Of a stretch of 10,973 nucleotides of DNA, positions 1-6,839 are shown one piece after another. Numbering within the stretch: position 1 is the stretch's first letter; each line of letters starts with the position of its first letter. Below the pieces are notes generated by a model, which was given only the letters and a program-made list of their open reading frames with translations, was not told the origin of the DNA and ran no database searches. The stretch covers positions 1 through 10,973 of the forward strand of contig JABANP010000947.1 of NCBI GenBank assembly GCA_013115135.1. The letters run 5' to 3'. The position numbers and the translations under genes are program-made. This stretch comes from Perkinsus olseni (Eukaryota; Perkinsozoa; Perkinsida; Perkinsidae).

Positions 1-302
1 CACTGCGGGCGCAGGGGAGTGACGGTGACGAGCAGTCAATAGGCGTGATACGGATGATCGGTCGAGATCATAGCTCCGAGGCGTGCGGCTTTTTCTTAAG
101 CTAGCCGAATAGTCGTATACGTCACCCGCTGTCGCTTCGCATTCCCAGGGCCTGGGACCCAGGCTGAAACTGTCGTATAAATCGGAAGTCCCGGCTGCGA
201 GCGGCGGCAGCTGAAATGCCTTGACTGATGTAAGGTCGTATCCGCTGAGAGAAATCCACGGGATCGTCTTAATCTGTCACACAGGGCTACGTCCGGACGC
301 AG

Positions 303-341
303 GGCCGTGACGCCATGGCGCTCAGACATAGCGTCACGGCC
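303..341. repeat. Inverted repeat, 11-bp perfect arms
   Basis: GGCCGTGACGC (303-313) is the exact reverse complement of GCGTCACGGCC (331-341), with a 17-nt spacer. A second, overlapping pair CATAGC/GCTATG (327-332 and 364-369) surrounds the right arm, and AGCGTCAC recurs directly at 330-337 and 355-362. The matching part of repeat copy 2 has only a decayed version of this structure. Confidence 0.8.
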
Positions 342-459
342 ACTGTTACGCTACAGCGTCACTGCTATGCCCATTTCAGAACGCTACTCAAGCTTGTAGT
401 CCTTGCAAACGCTGGACCGAGCGCAGCATCCCATCCGGAGCTTGTCAACTAAACTCATC

Positions 460-490
460 CTACGACTCTGTTGAGTAAACAGAGTCGTAG
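460..490. repeat. Perfect 13-bp inverted repeat, 5-nt loop
   Basis: CTACGACTCTGTT (460-472) and AACAGAGTCGTAG (478-490) are exact reverse complements around the loop gagta. The right arm runs on into a short tandem array of the unit agtcgta up to position 502. Such a hairpin would be very stable in single-stranded DNA or RNA. Its place at the edge of the insert suggests an element end, but that is inference. Confidence 0.85.
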
Positions 491-640
491 TCGTAGAGTC
501 GTAATGGTTGAACCATTAGGAAACTCAAGTCAATGGTTTAGTGGAATCCTGAGATTCTGCCTTCCATACCTAAACTACAGTAATAGAATCATCTTTTAGC
601 GTGGGCTGAGCTTGGGTTCCATACTTGTGCACTTGCACAA
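461..640. other. Hairpin-rich insert in repeat copy 1
   Basis: Repeat copies 1 and 2 both read catccta and then, a little later, atcggactg. Copy 2 has about 25 bases between the two marks and copy 1 about 200, so roughly 180 bases were gained in copy 1 or lost in copy 2. The extra piece begins within a 13-bp palindrome (460-490), contains TAATGGTT/AACCATTA (502-509 and 511-518), and ends with TTGTGCA/TGCACAA (625-631 and 634-640). A small non-autonomous foldback element is possible. I see no clear target-site duplication and no coding capacity. Confidence 0.5.
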
Positions 641-732
641 CTACAGACTCTAATCCGTTGCCATCGGACTGACCTCGGGGGACAGTTGAGGATGGCACGT
701 CCAATATGCGGCCAATGAAAAGTACCGGGTGG

Positions 733-771
733 GTTAATTTGAGCTCAGGCTGAGCTGCTCAGCAAATTAAC
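733..771. repeat. Nested inverted repeat
   Basis: Outer arms GTTAATTTG (733-741) and CAAATTAAC (763-771) are perfect reverse complements. Inside them GCTGAGC and GCTCAGC form a second 7-bp pair with a one-base spacer, after a GAGCTC palindrome. It lies near the right end of repeat copy 1 and is not kept in copy 2. Confidence 0.75.
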
Positions 772-846
772 TATTCATCACAATAACTGTCGGACAAAAT
801 GAAACTCAGATAATATGGATCCAAAGATTGAACCTGAAGTACAGCT

Positions 847-1602
847 CGTACATCATTCGCTCGATATCATAGCACATGCGACGACGGCGGAGTTTGATAG
901 ATCCTCGAGGGACGCAGCCTGAGCGGAGGGGCTCCTTGGAGATCCTTTCGTGTTGTAATTCCGGCTGATCCCCTTTGGCCCATTTTTCATCGTCAAACAC
1001 TCATTTCTCGCCGGTGGGGCCACGATCAAAGTCACTCACACCGCAGTGAAACACCCATTACTCGATGGATTCCGATAGTAACGGGAATTGTTGATCTTAT
1101 CCGTTGGGTCCTCCGTTCGCACTGCTGAGTGATCATTCTCATTGTAACAACCCAACACTAGGTTCGCCTCCTCGAGTAGTATTCATCACCACGGACTTCG
1201 AAGAAACTCGGAAGCCACAGCGACGGAATACGACCAAAAACTGACCACCTCTGTCGAGTATCACACGTTAACCGTGAACGAGCGATGCTTGACAGTGAGA
1301 AGGGAGAATCAGTAGCCCTCGATATAAAAACAATCTGAGAATAGGTGACACCGCTCAGCGATCAGCTGGGCATGATCATGAGCATAGTATCACAATAAGA
1401 CTAGCTAATAAGACTACCTAAGGAGAGTACATGAAGACTCTCACGGACGCACAAAGCGAGCAGTAGCTTCTCTCCAGCGGGAAAAGACTCACACAGGGCT
1501 TCGTGTAAGTGAGGCGATTCAAAGAAGGAAAGAAGTGATAAGAATGATCTATAAGATCGGATATTCTGCAATGCTGACTGCATACCGTCAGCCCGATACG
1601 AA
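847..1602. other. No assured gene; possible minus-strand spliced remnant
   Basis: No single open frame here looks convincing. On the minus strand, two open segments (1040-1182 and 853-964) can be joined in frame across a 75-nt GT-AG interval with a GTGAGT donor. The joined product is 84 residues, polar and serine-rich, but has no start codon and a purine-rich acceptor, so it is only a candidate. The rest (1183-1602) shows no repeat, RNA gene or protein family that I recognise. Confidence 0.4.
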
Positions 1603-1977
1603 CTACTCGACTCTGGTCAGAGCCATACGGCCTCCTTCGAATGGCACGTAGATCGTACGGTAGGAGCCGAAGACGATATTTGTGAGGTCAACAGGCTGCA
1701 GACGTTTGGTTGGGCAGACGTACCTCACCATTTGTATGAGTTGATCGAAGGTACCTCTACCAGCCGGCTCGACGTTGTAGCGCTGGTATGGCTTGTCGAT
1801 GTCTTCTACAAGTCTGAAGTGAAAGCGACTAGTAGACCTCCCGTCGCACGCAACCAGTATACCCACAGACCCTAGGTCTACACCGCGACGGGTTTTATCA
1901 TAACGTACATAGACAGACAGCTTGAGGTGGGGGGCCACGGGCTCATCGTACTCGAATAAACCTGGCTTCAGATATTC
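1603..1977 (-). pseudogene. Secreted-family protein, start missing (copy B)
   Basis: An uninterrupted 124-codon minus-strand frame begins just after a stop and ends with TAG. It has no ATG near its 5' end and no signal peptide. The product has alternating hydrophobic residues suggesting a beta-rich fold: an early PGLFEY, LKLSVYVRYD, ILVAC, then YNVEP, a short helix-like stretch, QPVDLTNIVF, IYVPFEG and a final LTRVE. The same order of landmarks appears in the frames at 1995-2471 and 10535-10973, so I place all three in one unnamed family. It lies 17 bases downstream of copy A in the same direction, as expected for a tandem duplicate that lost its first exon or signal-peptide part. It could instead be a 3' exon. 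The function is unknown. Confidence 0.55.
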
Positions 1978-1994
1978 TCAGGACTCTGATTTTC

Positions 1995-2471
1995 TCAGAA
2001 CTCAATCGTCTCGCCTCGGAAGTTGGTGGTATAAGTATCACCCGATGTTTGAGTGATAGTGACCAAGTCCCCAGGCTGAATACCGGCAGGCGGGAACCCA
2101 TCCTTGGAGTCGACGTGGCCAGCAGTATATAGGCTATCTGCGATGTTGGCGTACCACTTGCGGAGAACATCCGGGGAAAACCGATCGAGTAGACATTGTC
2201 CGTGACCTTAGTCAAAGGGAACCCTTCGTCAGGGAGCACGTCGTCTATGTCTGCGGAGTTATAGTAGTGGTGAGTTCTTGGAGTAATACCCGGGCCTCGT
2301 CTAGTGTAAGCGTTGAAGACAAATGGTATGGACAAAGGCTGTCTGATTCAGGTCCACGGTGAAGTACACATGGTAATCTTTCGCATAGTGGATAAACCAG
2401 CCGACGACCGGAGCAGCGTGGATAACCGTAGGTAGAGTGACGAACAGCCAACTCGGGATGAAGTTGATCAT
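1995..2471 (-). pseudogene. Small secreted-family protein with two frameshifts (copy A)
   Basis: The frame starts with ATG at 2471 and begins MINFIPSWLFVTLPTVIHAA, a good signal peptide. It reads on through HVYFTVDLNQ, then the coding sense moves one base forward near 2318-2336 and returns near 2173-2180, ending at TGA 1995-1997 in the original frame (total 159 codons including stop). The middle segment includes SADIDDVLPDEGFPLTKVTD. The last part has a helix-like LRKWYANIADSL, then IQPGDLVTITQ and a final FRGETIEF, matching the order of landmarks in copy B. The first shift lies where TTTGTC is repeated 13 bases apart; the second lies at a TTTTCCCC run. Either the gene is decaying or the read has indel errors. 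The product would be secreted or targeted to the endomembrane system; its role is unknown. Confidence 0.6.
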
Positions 2472-2576
2472 TGAGGAAAAGACTCTTCAAAGGAGCTAAT
2501 CGAGTGAAGTGTGGATCAACTGGAACTATCAATAAAGCATTATCCCATCTCCCTCCCGGAGAGGACGCTGAATGGC

Positions 2577-3164
2577 CAAGGGAAGTGACGTGGACGAGCA
2601 GTGAATGAGCGTGACGCAGACGATCGATCGAAATGATAGCTCAAGGGCGTGCGACATTTCTCAAGCTAGCCGAATCGCCGTGTACGTCACCCGCCGTTCA
2701 CGTTCCCTGGCTGGAACTGTCGTCGTATAATCTGAAGTCTCGGCTACGAGTGGAGACAGCTGGCACACCTGGACTGATGTACGGTCGCGTCCGCTGAGAG
2801 AAATCCAAGAGCTCACTCCTAGGTAACCCAAACCTGGCATACAGAATAGACAAGAGCCGTTGCATGTAGCCATCGACGCGCCATAGCGTCCCCGTTGCAA
2901 CCCCGCTACGTCCACTCAAAGCTCGGAACTCGTCAACTGAATTCATCCTACTACTAGTCGACCTAATACGCGACAATCGGACTGCCCTAGAGGGGGACAG
3001 TTGAGGATTGCGCGTCCAACATGCAGTTTCTACTGTAAAACTACCGGATGCCCGAGGGTGAGCGAACTGGGGCACCAAGCTAATTACATCACTATAACGG
3101 ATAAGCACGACGAAGCCCGGATAGTCTGAGACCAAAGAGTCTGAGCCAATCCTGAAGTACAGCT
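2577..3164. repeat. Diverged direct repeat, copy 2
   Basis: This is the second copy of the repeat at 12-846, in the same orientation and without the 180-bp insert. It begins near caagggaagtgacg and ends with cctgaagtacagct at 3151-3164. Minus-strand open frames across it (about 145 and 84 codons) lack counterparts in copy 1 and start at non-ATG codons or in the middle of the repeat, so I do not call them genes. Together the two copies bracket the secreted-protein copies A and B. Confidence 0.8.
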
Positions 3165-3663
3165 AGGAAGAACAAGCTTAACGGACGAGGGCGTCACGGG
3201 GCAGTGATCTAGCTACTTAGCACTACGCCAGGTTCGTGTAGGGTCTCATACAGCGTTCCTAGCGTCTAATTCGCCCGACCGGACCTCGTCACTCAATATC
3301 AGTCTCTCGATTACTGTTGATCGATCTATTACGGTGGAGGAGTAGCGTGTGGGTCACCTTGTACTTCAGTCTAGCCTGGTCTACGTCCAGGAGTTGCTGC
3401 ACTTGGTATATGATGTTGCCCCGGCTTGCACGCACAGCGATTGTCCCTCTAGATCCAAGCAAACTCTGCCGTTCAATCTTGCTCTGCCAATTGAATGTTT
3501 ATTGAGTTACTAGGTGGTTGGCGATTGAACTACCAACGCAAGGGTTGTTAAAGAATTACCATTAACCAGTAGGGCGAGCGCTCTATGGCCGCTCTTGATG
3601 AAAGCACAGGAAGAATATAAACACCAAATAATCTTATAGTAAAGACATTCCTAAACAGCAGCT
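3165..3663. other. Intergenic; one protein-like open frame without ATG
   Basis: Nothing here is assured. On the minus strand, 3289-3498 is open for 69 codons between stops and reads like protein (for example GTIAVRASRGNIIYQVQQLL and LKYKVTHTLLLHR), but it has no start codon and I know no family for it. A plus-strand 62-codon frame over the same bases is cysteine-, arginine- and leucine-rich and looks like its antisense shadow. The last 160 bases are the 3' flank of the downstream transporter gene; I see no clear poly(A) signal. Confidence 0.4.
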
Positions 3664-4866
3664 TTACGCGTTATTCTTCTTCGTAGCACCGACGCTAGGG
3701 ACCAAGGCGGTAACCGAGGTAGGAGTTGCGAAGGGGACGGACTGAACGATTGGGCGTTTGAAACCGGGAACGTGGAGGATATCGGCGTAGACCAATTGAC
3801 CGTACACGAGGAACAAGAACCCTCCCAGCTGTAACCACGACCAGGCTGTCCATTGCTCAGCGAAGGAGGCGGTGGGGGTGACGAAGTAGTAGGTGAAGAG
3901 ACCTATGAACCAAACGATGGCCGGTTGCATGGCGTTGAACATAGTCACGTGAATGGCGCTGAGAATCTTAGTAACGATGACAGCAGCACAGTTGGTGAAG
4001 AAGATTGACACCAAGTAGACGGCTAGGAAGGTTTGCATCTTCTTTAGAGTGGTGCAACAGCATGAGCGAATCGAGGTGTTCTCAGAGGAGCCAGCATCAT
4101 CACCGTGTACAGCGTAGAGGATGGGCAGAACGATACAGACCATGTAGATGGTGCCCCAGATGCCTTCCATGCCGACCACACAGTAGGGATCGATGGTCAT
4201 ATCCTTCATGAACTTCTCTTCTGTGACGACCTGCAAGGCCTGTATGAACTGCGACAGTAGAATCATGAGCATGCCGAAACCCATGAGACCGACTGAGGTC
4301 ACTTGCGGCTCATCAGCCACCGCCTTAGCATCTTGGGCGCACAGATTGGAAACGCCAATCAGAGTCACTGCCGTAGCGCACACGATAACGCCGAACCAGT
4401 TCTGAGCGCTGAGCTTGCGGTGAAGGAAGGCCACGGAGAGAATAGCCGAGAAAACGATGATGGAGCCTCTGAGCATCATAAACACGGAGGGGGAGTTGTA
4501 CAGGAGACCAATGTAGCCCACAGTCGTACCAATCATATCGAAAGAGGCTGGTAAGGCACAGTAGAGAGCGGACTTCCAGAAGGGCATCGGTACGGGTTCC
4601 GGAGCAGGCTTAACCTGAAGTAGTGGTTCACGATTCGCATGGTGTCGTCTGGCCTTGTTACGAATCATCTTCGCGATGTAAACTATTATACCAGGCGCCA
4701 TGCCGAGGAACATAACAGTGGTGATGAACCATGGCTTGTGAAAAGGCTTAGGGAAGCCTTCCAAACCGATCGATCGGATCTCGAAGACGATCTTGCTGAT
4801 GATGGTATTCAGCGGACCGCAGCCGAGAACGAAGAAGATCCAAATAGCAGTAGAAACGTTGAACAT
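3664..4866 (-). CDS. SLC35F6-like DMT-superfamily transporter (copy 1)
   Basis: The product is a 400-residue polytopic membrane protein of the drug/metabolite transporter superfamily, closest in motif pattern to SLC35F6. It has about ten hydrophobic segments. Counting from the chosen start, landmarks are GPLNT (about 17-21), an FDMIGTTVGYIGLLYNS helix (about 109-125), MMLRGSIIVFSA (about 130-141) followed by FLHRK, then QVVTEEKF (about 212-219) and GMEGIWG (about 232-238). These match the family's DMTGT, RG and EEKF signatures. A further in-frame ATG exists at 4899, but I prefer 4866: the upstream 11 codons overlap a pyrimidine tract ending in CAG, and starting here matches copy 2. A loop near residues 268-274 holds a cysteine cluster that copy 2 lacks. 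Human SLC35F6 is reported in lysosomal and mitochondrial membranes; the substrate is not established, so none is claimed here. A Golgi nucleotide-sugar carrier is the main alternative. Confidence 0.88.
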   Translation of the reverse strand: MFNVSTAIWIFFVLGCGPLNTIISKIVFEIRSIGLEGFPKPFHKPWFITTVMFLGMAPGIIVYIAKMIRNKARRHHANREPLLQVKPAPEPVPMPFWKSALYCALPASFDMIGTTVGYIGLLYNSPSVFMMLRGSIIVFSAILSVAFLHRKLSAQNWFGVIVCATAVTLIGVSNLCAQDAKAVADEPQVTSVGLMGFGMLMILLSQFIQALQVVTEEKFMKDMTIDPYCVVGMEGIWGTIYMVCIVLPILYAVHGDDAGSSENTSIRSCCCTTLKKMQTFLAVYLVSIFFTNCAAVIVTKILSAIHVTMFNAMQPAIVWFIGLFTYYFVTPTASFAEQWTAWSWLQLGGFLFLVYGQLVYADILHVPGFKRPIVQSVPFATPTSVTALVPSVGATKKNNA

Positions 4867-4871
4867 GATGA

Positions 4872-4886
4872 CTGAGCAAAAAAAGC
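4872..4886 (-). promoter_or_regulatory. Candidate splice-leader acceptor, transporter copy 1
   Basis: On the minus strand the sequence CTTTTTTTGCTCAG stands five bases before ATG 4866. A pyrimidine run followed by CAG so close to the start fits a trans-splicing acceptor, which is general in Perkinsus and dinoflagellate mRNAs. A cis intron of the 5' UTR would look the same. Confidence 0.5.
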
Positions 4887-5152
4887 TGCACGAAAACATT
4901 TTCTGACCACGACCCAGTCCCTATTCGAACGCAAAAATGGCAAGTCAGTGACAAGGGGAGTTAAAGTCGTGCTTGGACTTTCCACAAGCATCATTGCTCG
5001 TCGAATGCCACAAACCCATCAAACGGGAAAGCACATCGGCCGATTCGCCATCGTAAGGACCGTTGAAGAAATGTACATCTTTGTAGAGGACGGCGAGAGG
5101 AAAAATAGCGTATAGCACAAGTCGATCTAATCGTGGTTAAAAGTGATTCAAT

Positions 5153-6350
5153 TCAATGGTTATCCGGGACCATGGCACGAATGGCAATTGGCGACTTCAG
5201 TGTAGCCAATTTCTCCGCGTTGATGACCTCGGGGATTCGGGAAGGGCTGAATCCGGGCACTTCGAAGACTTCAGCATAGACTAGTTGGCCGAGGACCAGC
5301 AGCATAAAACCGACGAGCTGGATGGACGACCAGAAAGTCCAGGGCTCGGCAAAGGACATAGCCGGATCCATGCAGTAGTAGGTAAAGAGACCTGCTACCC
5401 AGACGACGGCGGTCTGCATGGCGCTTATCATAGTTCGATGGACTGAACTAAGATACTTCGTGACGAGAACACCCGGAGACGTTGGTGAGGAAAATAGAGG
5501 CCACGTAAATACCCATCAAATGCTGCATTTCGGGGGAGTTCTCGTAAAGGACGACCGAATCAAGCGTGTTCTCGAGGGAACCCGAATCGTTGCCGGGAAT
5601 GTAATAGATGATCGGAAGCGTGATGAAGATCATGATGAGGGTACCCCAGATGCCTTCCATACCGACGACCAGGAAGGGAGGGATGTTGATGTTCTTCATG
5701 AACTTCTCCTCGGTGACCAGCTGCAGGGACTGTATGATTTGCGATAGCACGATCATGACCATACCGAAGACAACCAGGGCCGGCGAGTTAGTCTTAGACT
5801 TCTCGTCGTGGCTCATGAGGTTAGCATAGCCGACTAAAGTGACGGCAACCACACAGAGAACGATACCAAGCCAGTTTTGCCTGTTCATTTTCCTGTGCAA
5901 AAAGACAATCGACAGAAGTGCAGAGAAAACGATAATCGAGCCTCGCATCATGGTGAAGACTGAGGCCGAGTTGTACAGCAGACCGACGTAGCTCACGGTT
6001 GTGCCAGTCATGTCGAGACACGCCGGGAAGGCGACATAGAGGGCGGCCTTCCAGAAGGGGAGACTGTTGGCCTGTGTCACGGACCCGGGCTTCTCGAGGA
6101 GCGCACGTCGCTGCTCACTCAGACGCCGGTGAGTCTGGATGAAAACTTGACAGAAATGAACGAGTATAGCCGGGGCCATGCCGAGGAACATCTGCAGCGT
6201 TGTAAACCAAGGCTTGTGAAACTTCTTCAACTCGCCGTAGTAGCCGACTGAGGTGATCTCGAAGACGACCTTAGTGAGCATCGTGTTGAGGGGGCCGGTC
6301 ATGAGCAGCAGGAAGACGCTCACGACGGTGAACCACGGAATAGACGCCAT
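5153..6350 (-). CDS. SLC35F6-like DMT-superfamily transporter (copy 2), +1 frameshift
   Basis: This is a tandem paralogue of the gene at 3664-4866, alike over its whole length (about 60 percent identical by eye), with the same signatures: GPLNT, LDMTGTTVSYVGLLYNS, MMRGSIIVFSA, FLHRK, QLVTEEKF, GMEGIWG. The chosen ATG at 6350 begins MASIPWF; the frame is open for 76 codons further upstream, but that part is low-quality sequence with no counterpart in copy 1. Reading is broken near 5472-5474, where one extra base (a GGG where GG is expected) moves the frame inside the eighth or ninth helix. After that base the match to copy 1 resumes as VLVTKYLSS and continues to TGA 5153-5155. With the shift bridged the protein would be about 398 residues, the same as copy 1. 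A sequencing or assembly indel, a recent null allele, or a programmed +1 shift are all possible. Confidence 0.8.
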
Positions 6351-6371
6351 TGAGATGAGGGGAGACAAGCA

Positions 6372-6386
6372 CTGAGCGAACGAAGT
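6372..6386 (-). promoter_or_regulatory. Candidate splice-leader acceptor, transporter copy 2
   Basis: The minus strand reads TTCGTTCGCTCAG and then 21 bases later ATG 6350. The end, TTYGCTCAGT, is shared with the site before copy 1, although the surrounding UTRs differ. This fits a conserved acceptor and supports ATG 6350 over the longer open frame. Confidence 0.4.
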
Positions 6387-6586
6387 GAATGTAACACGTG
6401 CGAAGCAACGACGTTCTATAGTCTCACGGCCAGCAAGAAACCTTCTCACGCTAGTAGGTGAAAGGAGAAGACCCCCGTCGGCGGCGGCTAGTAGCGGCGT
6501 TGTGTGCTGCTGTCCCCCTGGCCGATGTCCTCCAACTGGCAGGTGGGGGCCTCGTTGTACAGGCGGGTCTGCTAGCATCAGCCCTA

Positions 6587-6790
6587 ATGAAGACTATGTT
6601 CGTATCATTCCTAGTACTAGCAGTACTGCAGTGCAGGATTTGTTCATCTACGGATCTCCATTCATCACGGTTCGTGATTCACGAACACTCCAACAAAAGC
6701 CATCATTCACTGTCCATGGTACATGTCGATAAACTACAGTCATGCATCATACTGAACTTCGCTCGAAAGAGCACGGGGGCATTCAAATAA
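6587..6790 (+). pseudogene. Secreted-family 5' fragment with signal peptide
   Basis: This short plus-strand frame (67 residues) starts with MKTMFVSFLVLAVLQ, a textbook signal peptide: short basic start, ten-residue hydrophobic core, then polar residues. An AG acceptor-like site (gcatcag) lies five bases before the ATG. After the signal the sequence has RFVIHE, LSMVHVD and CIILNFA, which follow the first half of the landmark order in copies B (1603-1977) and the gene at 10535 (aromatic after a glycine or serine, L-x-M-x-V strand, then a hydrophobic strand ending near a small residue). It stops at TAA where the second half should begin, and no frame after it restores that half before the end of the glycosyltransferase gene. 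I read it as a truncated copy; a real short peptide gene is the alternative. Confidence 0.4.
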
Positions 6791-6839
6791 GAGGAATTGC
6801 CGGATGTGTGATGGTCTGCCTGACAAGGTTGCCGAATAA

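Larger units (their letters stand above)
12..846. repeat. Diverged direct repeat, copy 1
   Basis: This segment aligns by eye with 2577-3164 in the same orientation, at roughly three-quarters identity in the better parts. Exact shared blocks include aagctagccgaat (98-110 and 2663-2675), tccgctgagagaaatcca (241-258 and 2790-2807) and gggggacagttgaggat (677-693 and 2992-3008). Both copies end with cctgaagtacagct. Indels between the copies are not multiples of three and the open frames in the two copies do not correspond, so I read it as non-coding. Copy 1 is longer because of an insert at about 461-640. Family unknown; it could be a decayed transposable element or part of a segmental duplication. 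Confidence 0.8.

Noticed and set aside
96..329. 77-codon minus-strand frame inside repeat copy 1
   Set aside because: The matching region of repeat copy 2 has different frames because of indels that are not multiples of three; the translation is rich in Arg and Ser and has no family pattern.
2698..3135. 145-codon minus-strand frame inside repeat copy 2
   Set aside because: Not kept in copy 1, low-quality composition, and the two copies differ by frame-breaking indels, so there is no sign of selection for protein.
12..3164. Full LTR retrotransposon
   Set aside because: No gag, reverse transcriptase, integrase, primer-binding site or polypurine tract was seen between the repeats, and the repeats differ too much in length.
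3501..3600. Possible tRNA-like T arm (minus strand TTGGTAGTTCAATCGCCAA)
   Set aside because: The stem-loop lengths are wrong (4-bp stem, 11-base loop) and no acceptor, D or anticodon arm could be fitted.
5418..5829. Plus-strand frames of 109 and 73 codons across the transporters
   Set aside because: They are antisense to conserved membrane helices and rich in Asp, Arg and His as expected of shadows.
6351..6578. 76-codon upstream extension of transporter copy 2
   Set aside because: Has no counterpart in copy 1, is of poor composition and contains a likely splice acceptor; the start at ATG 6350 matches the paralogue.
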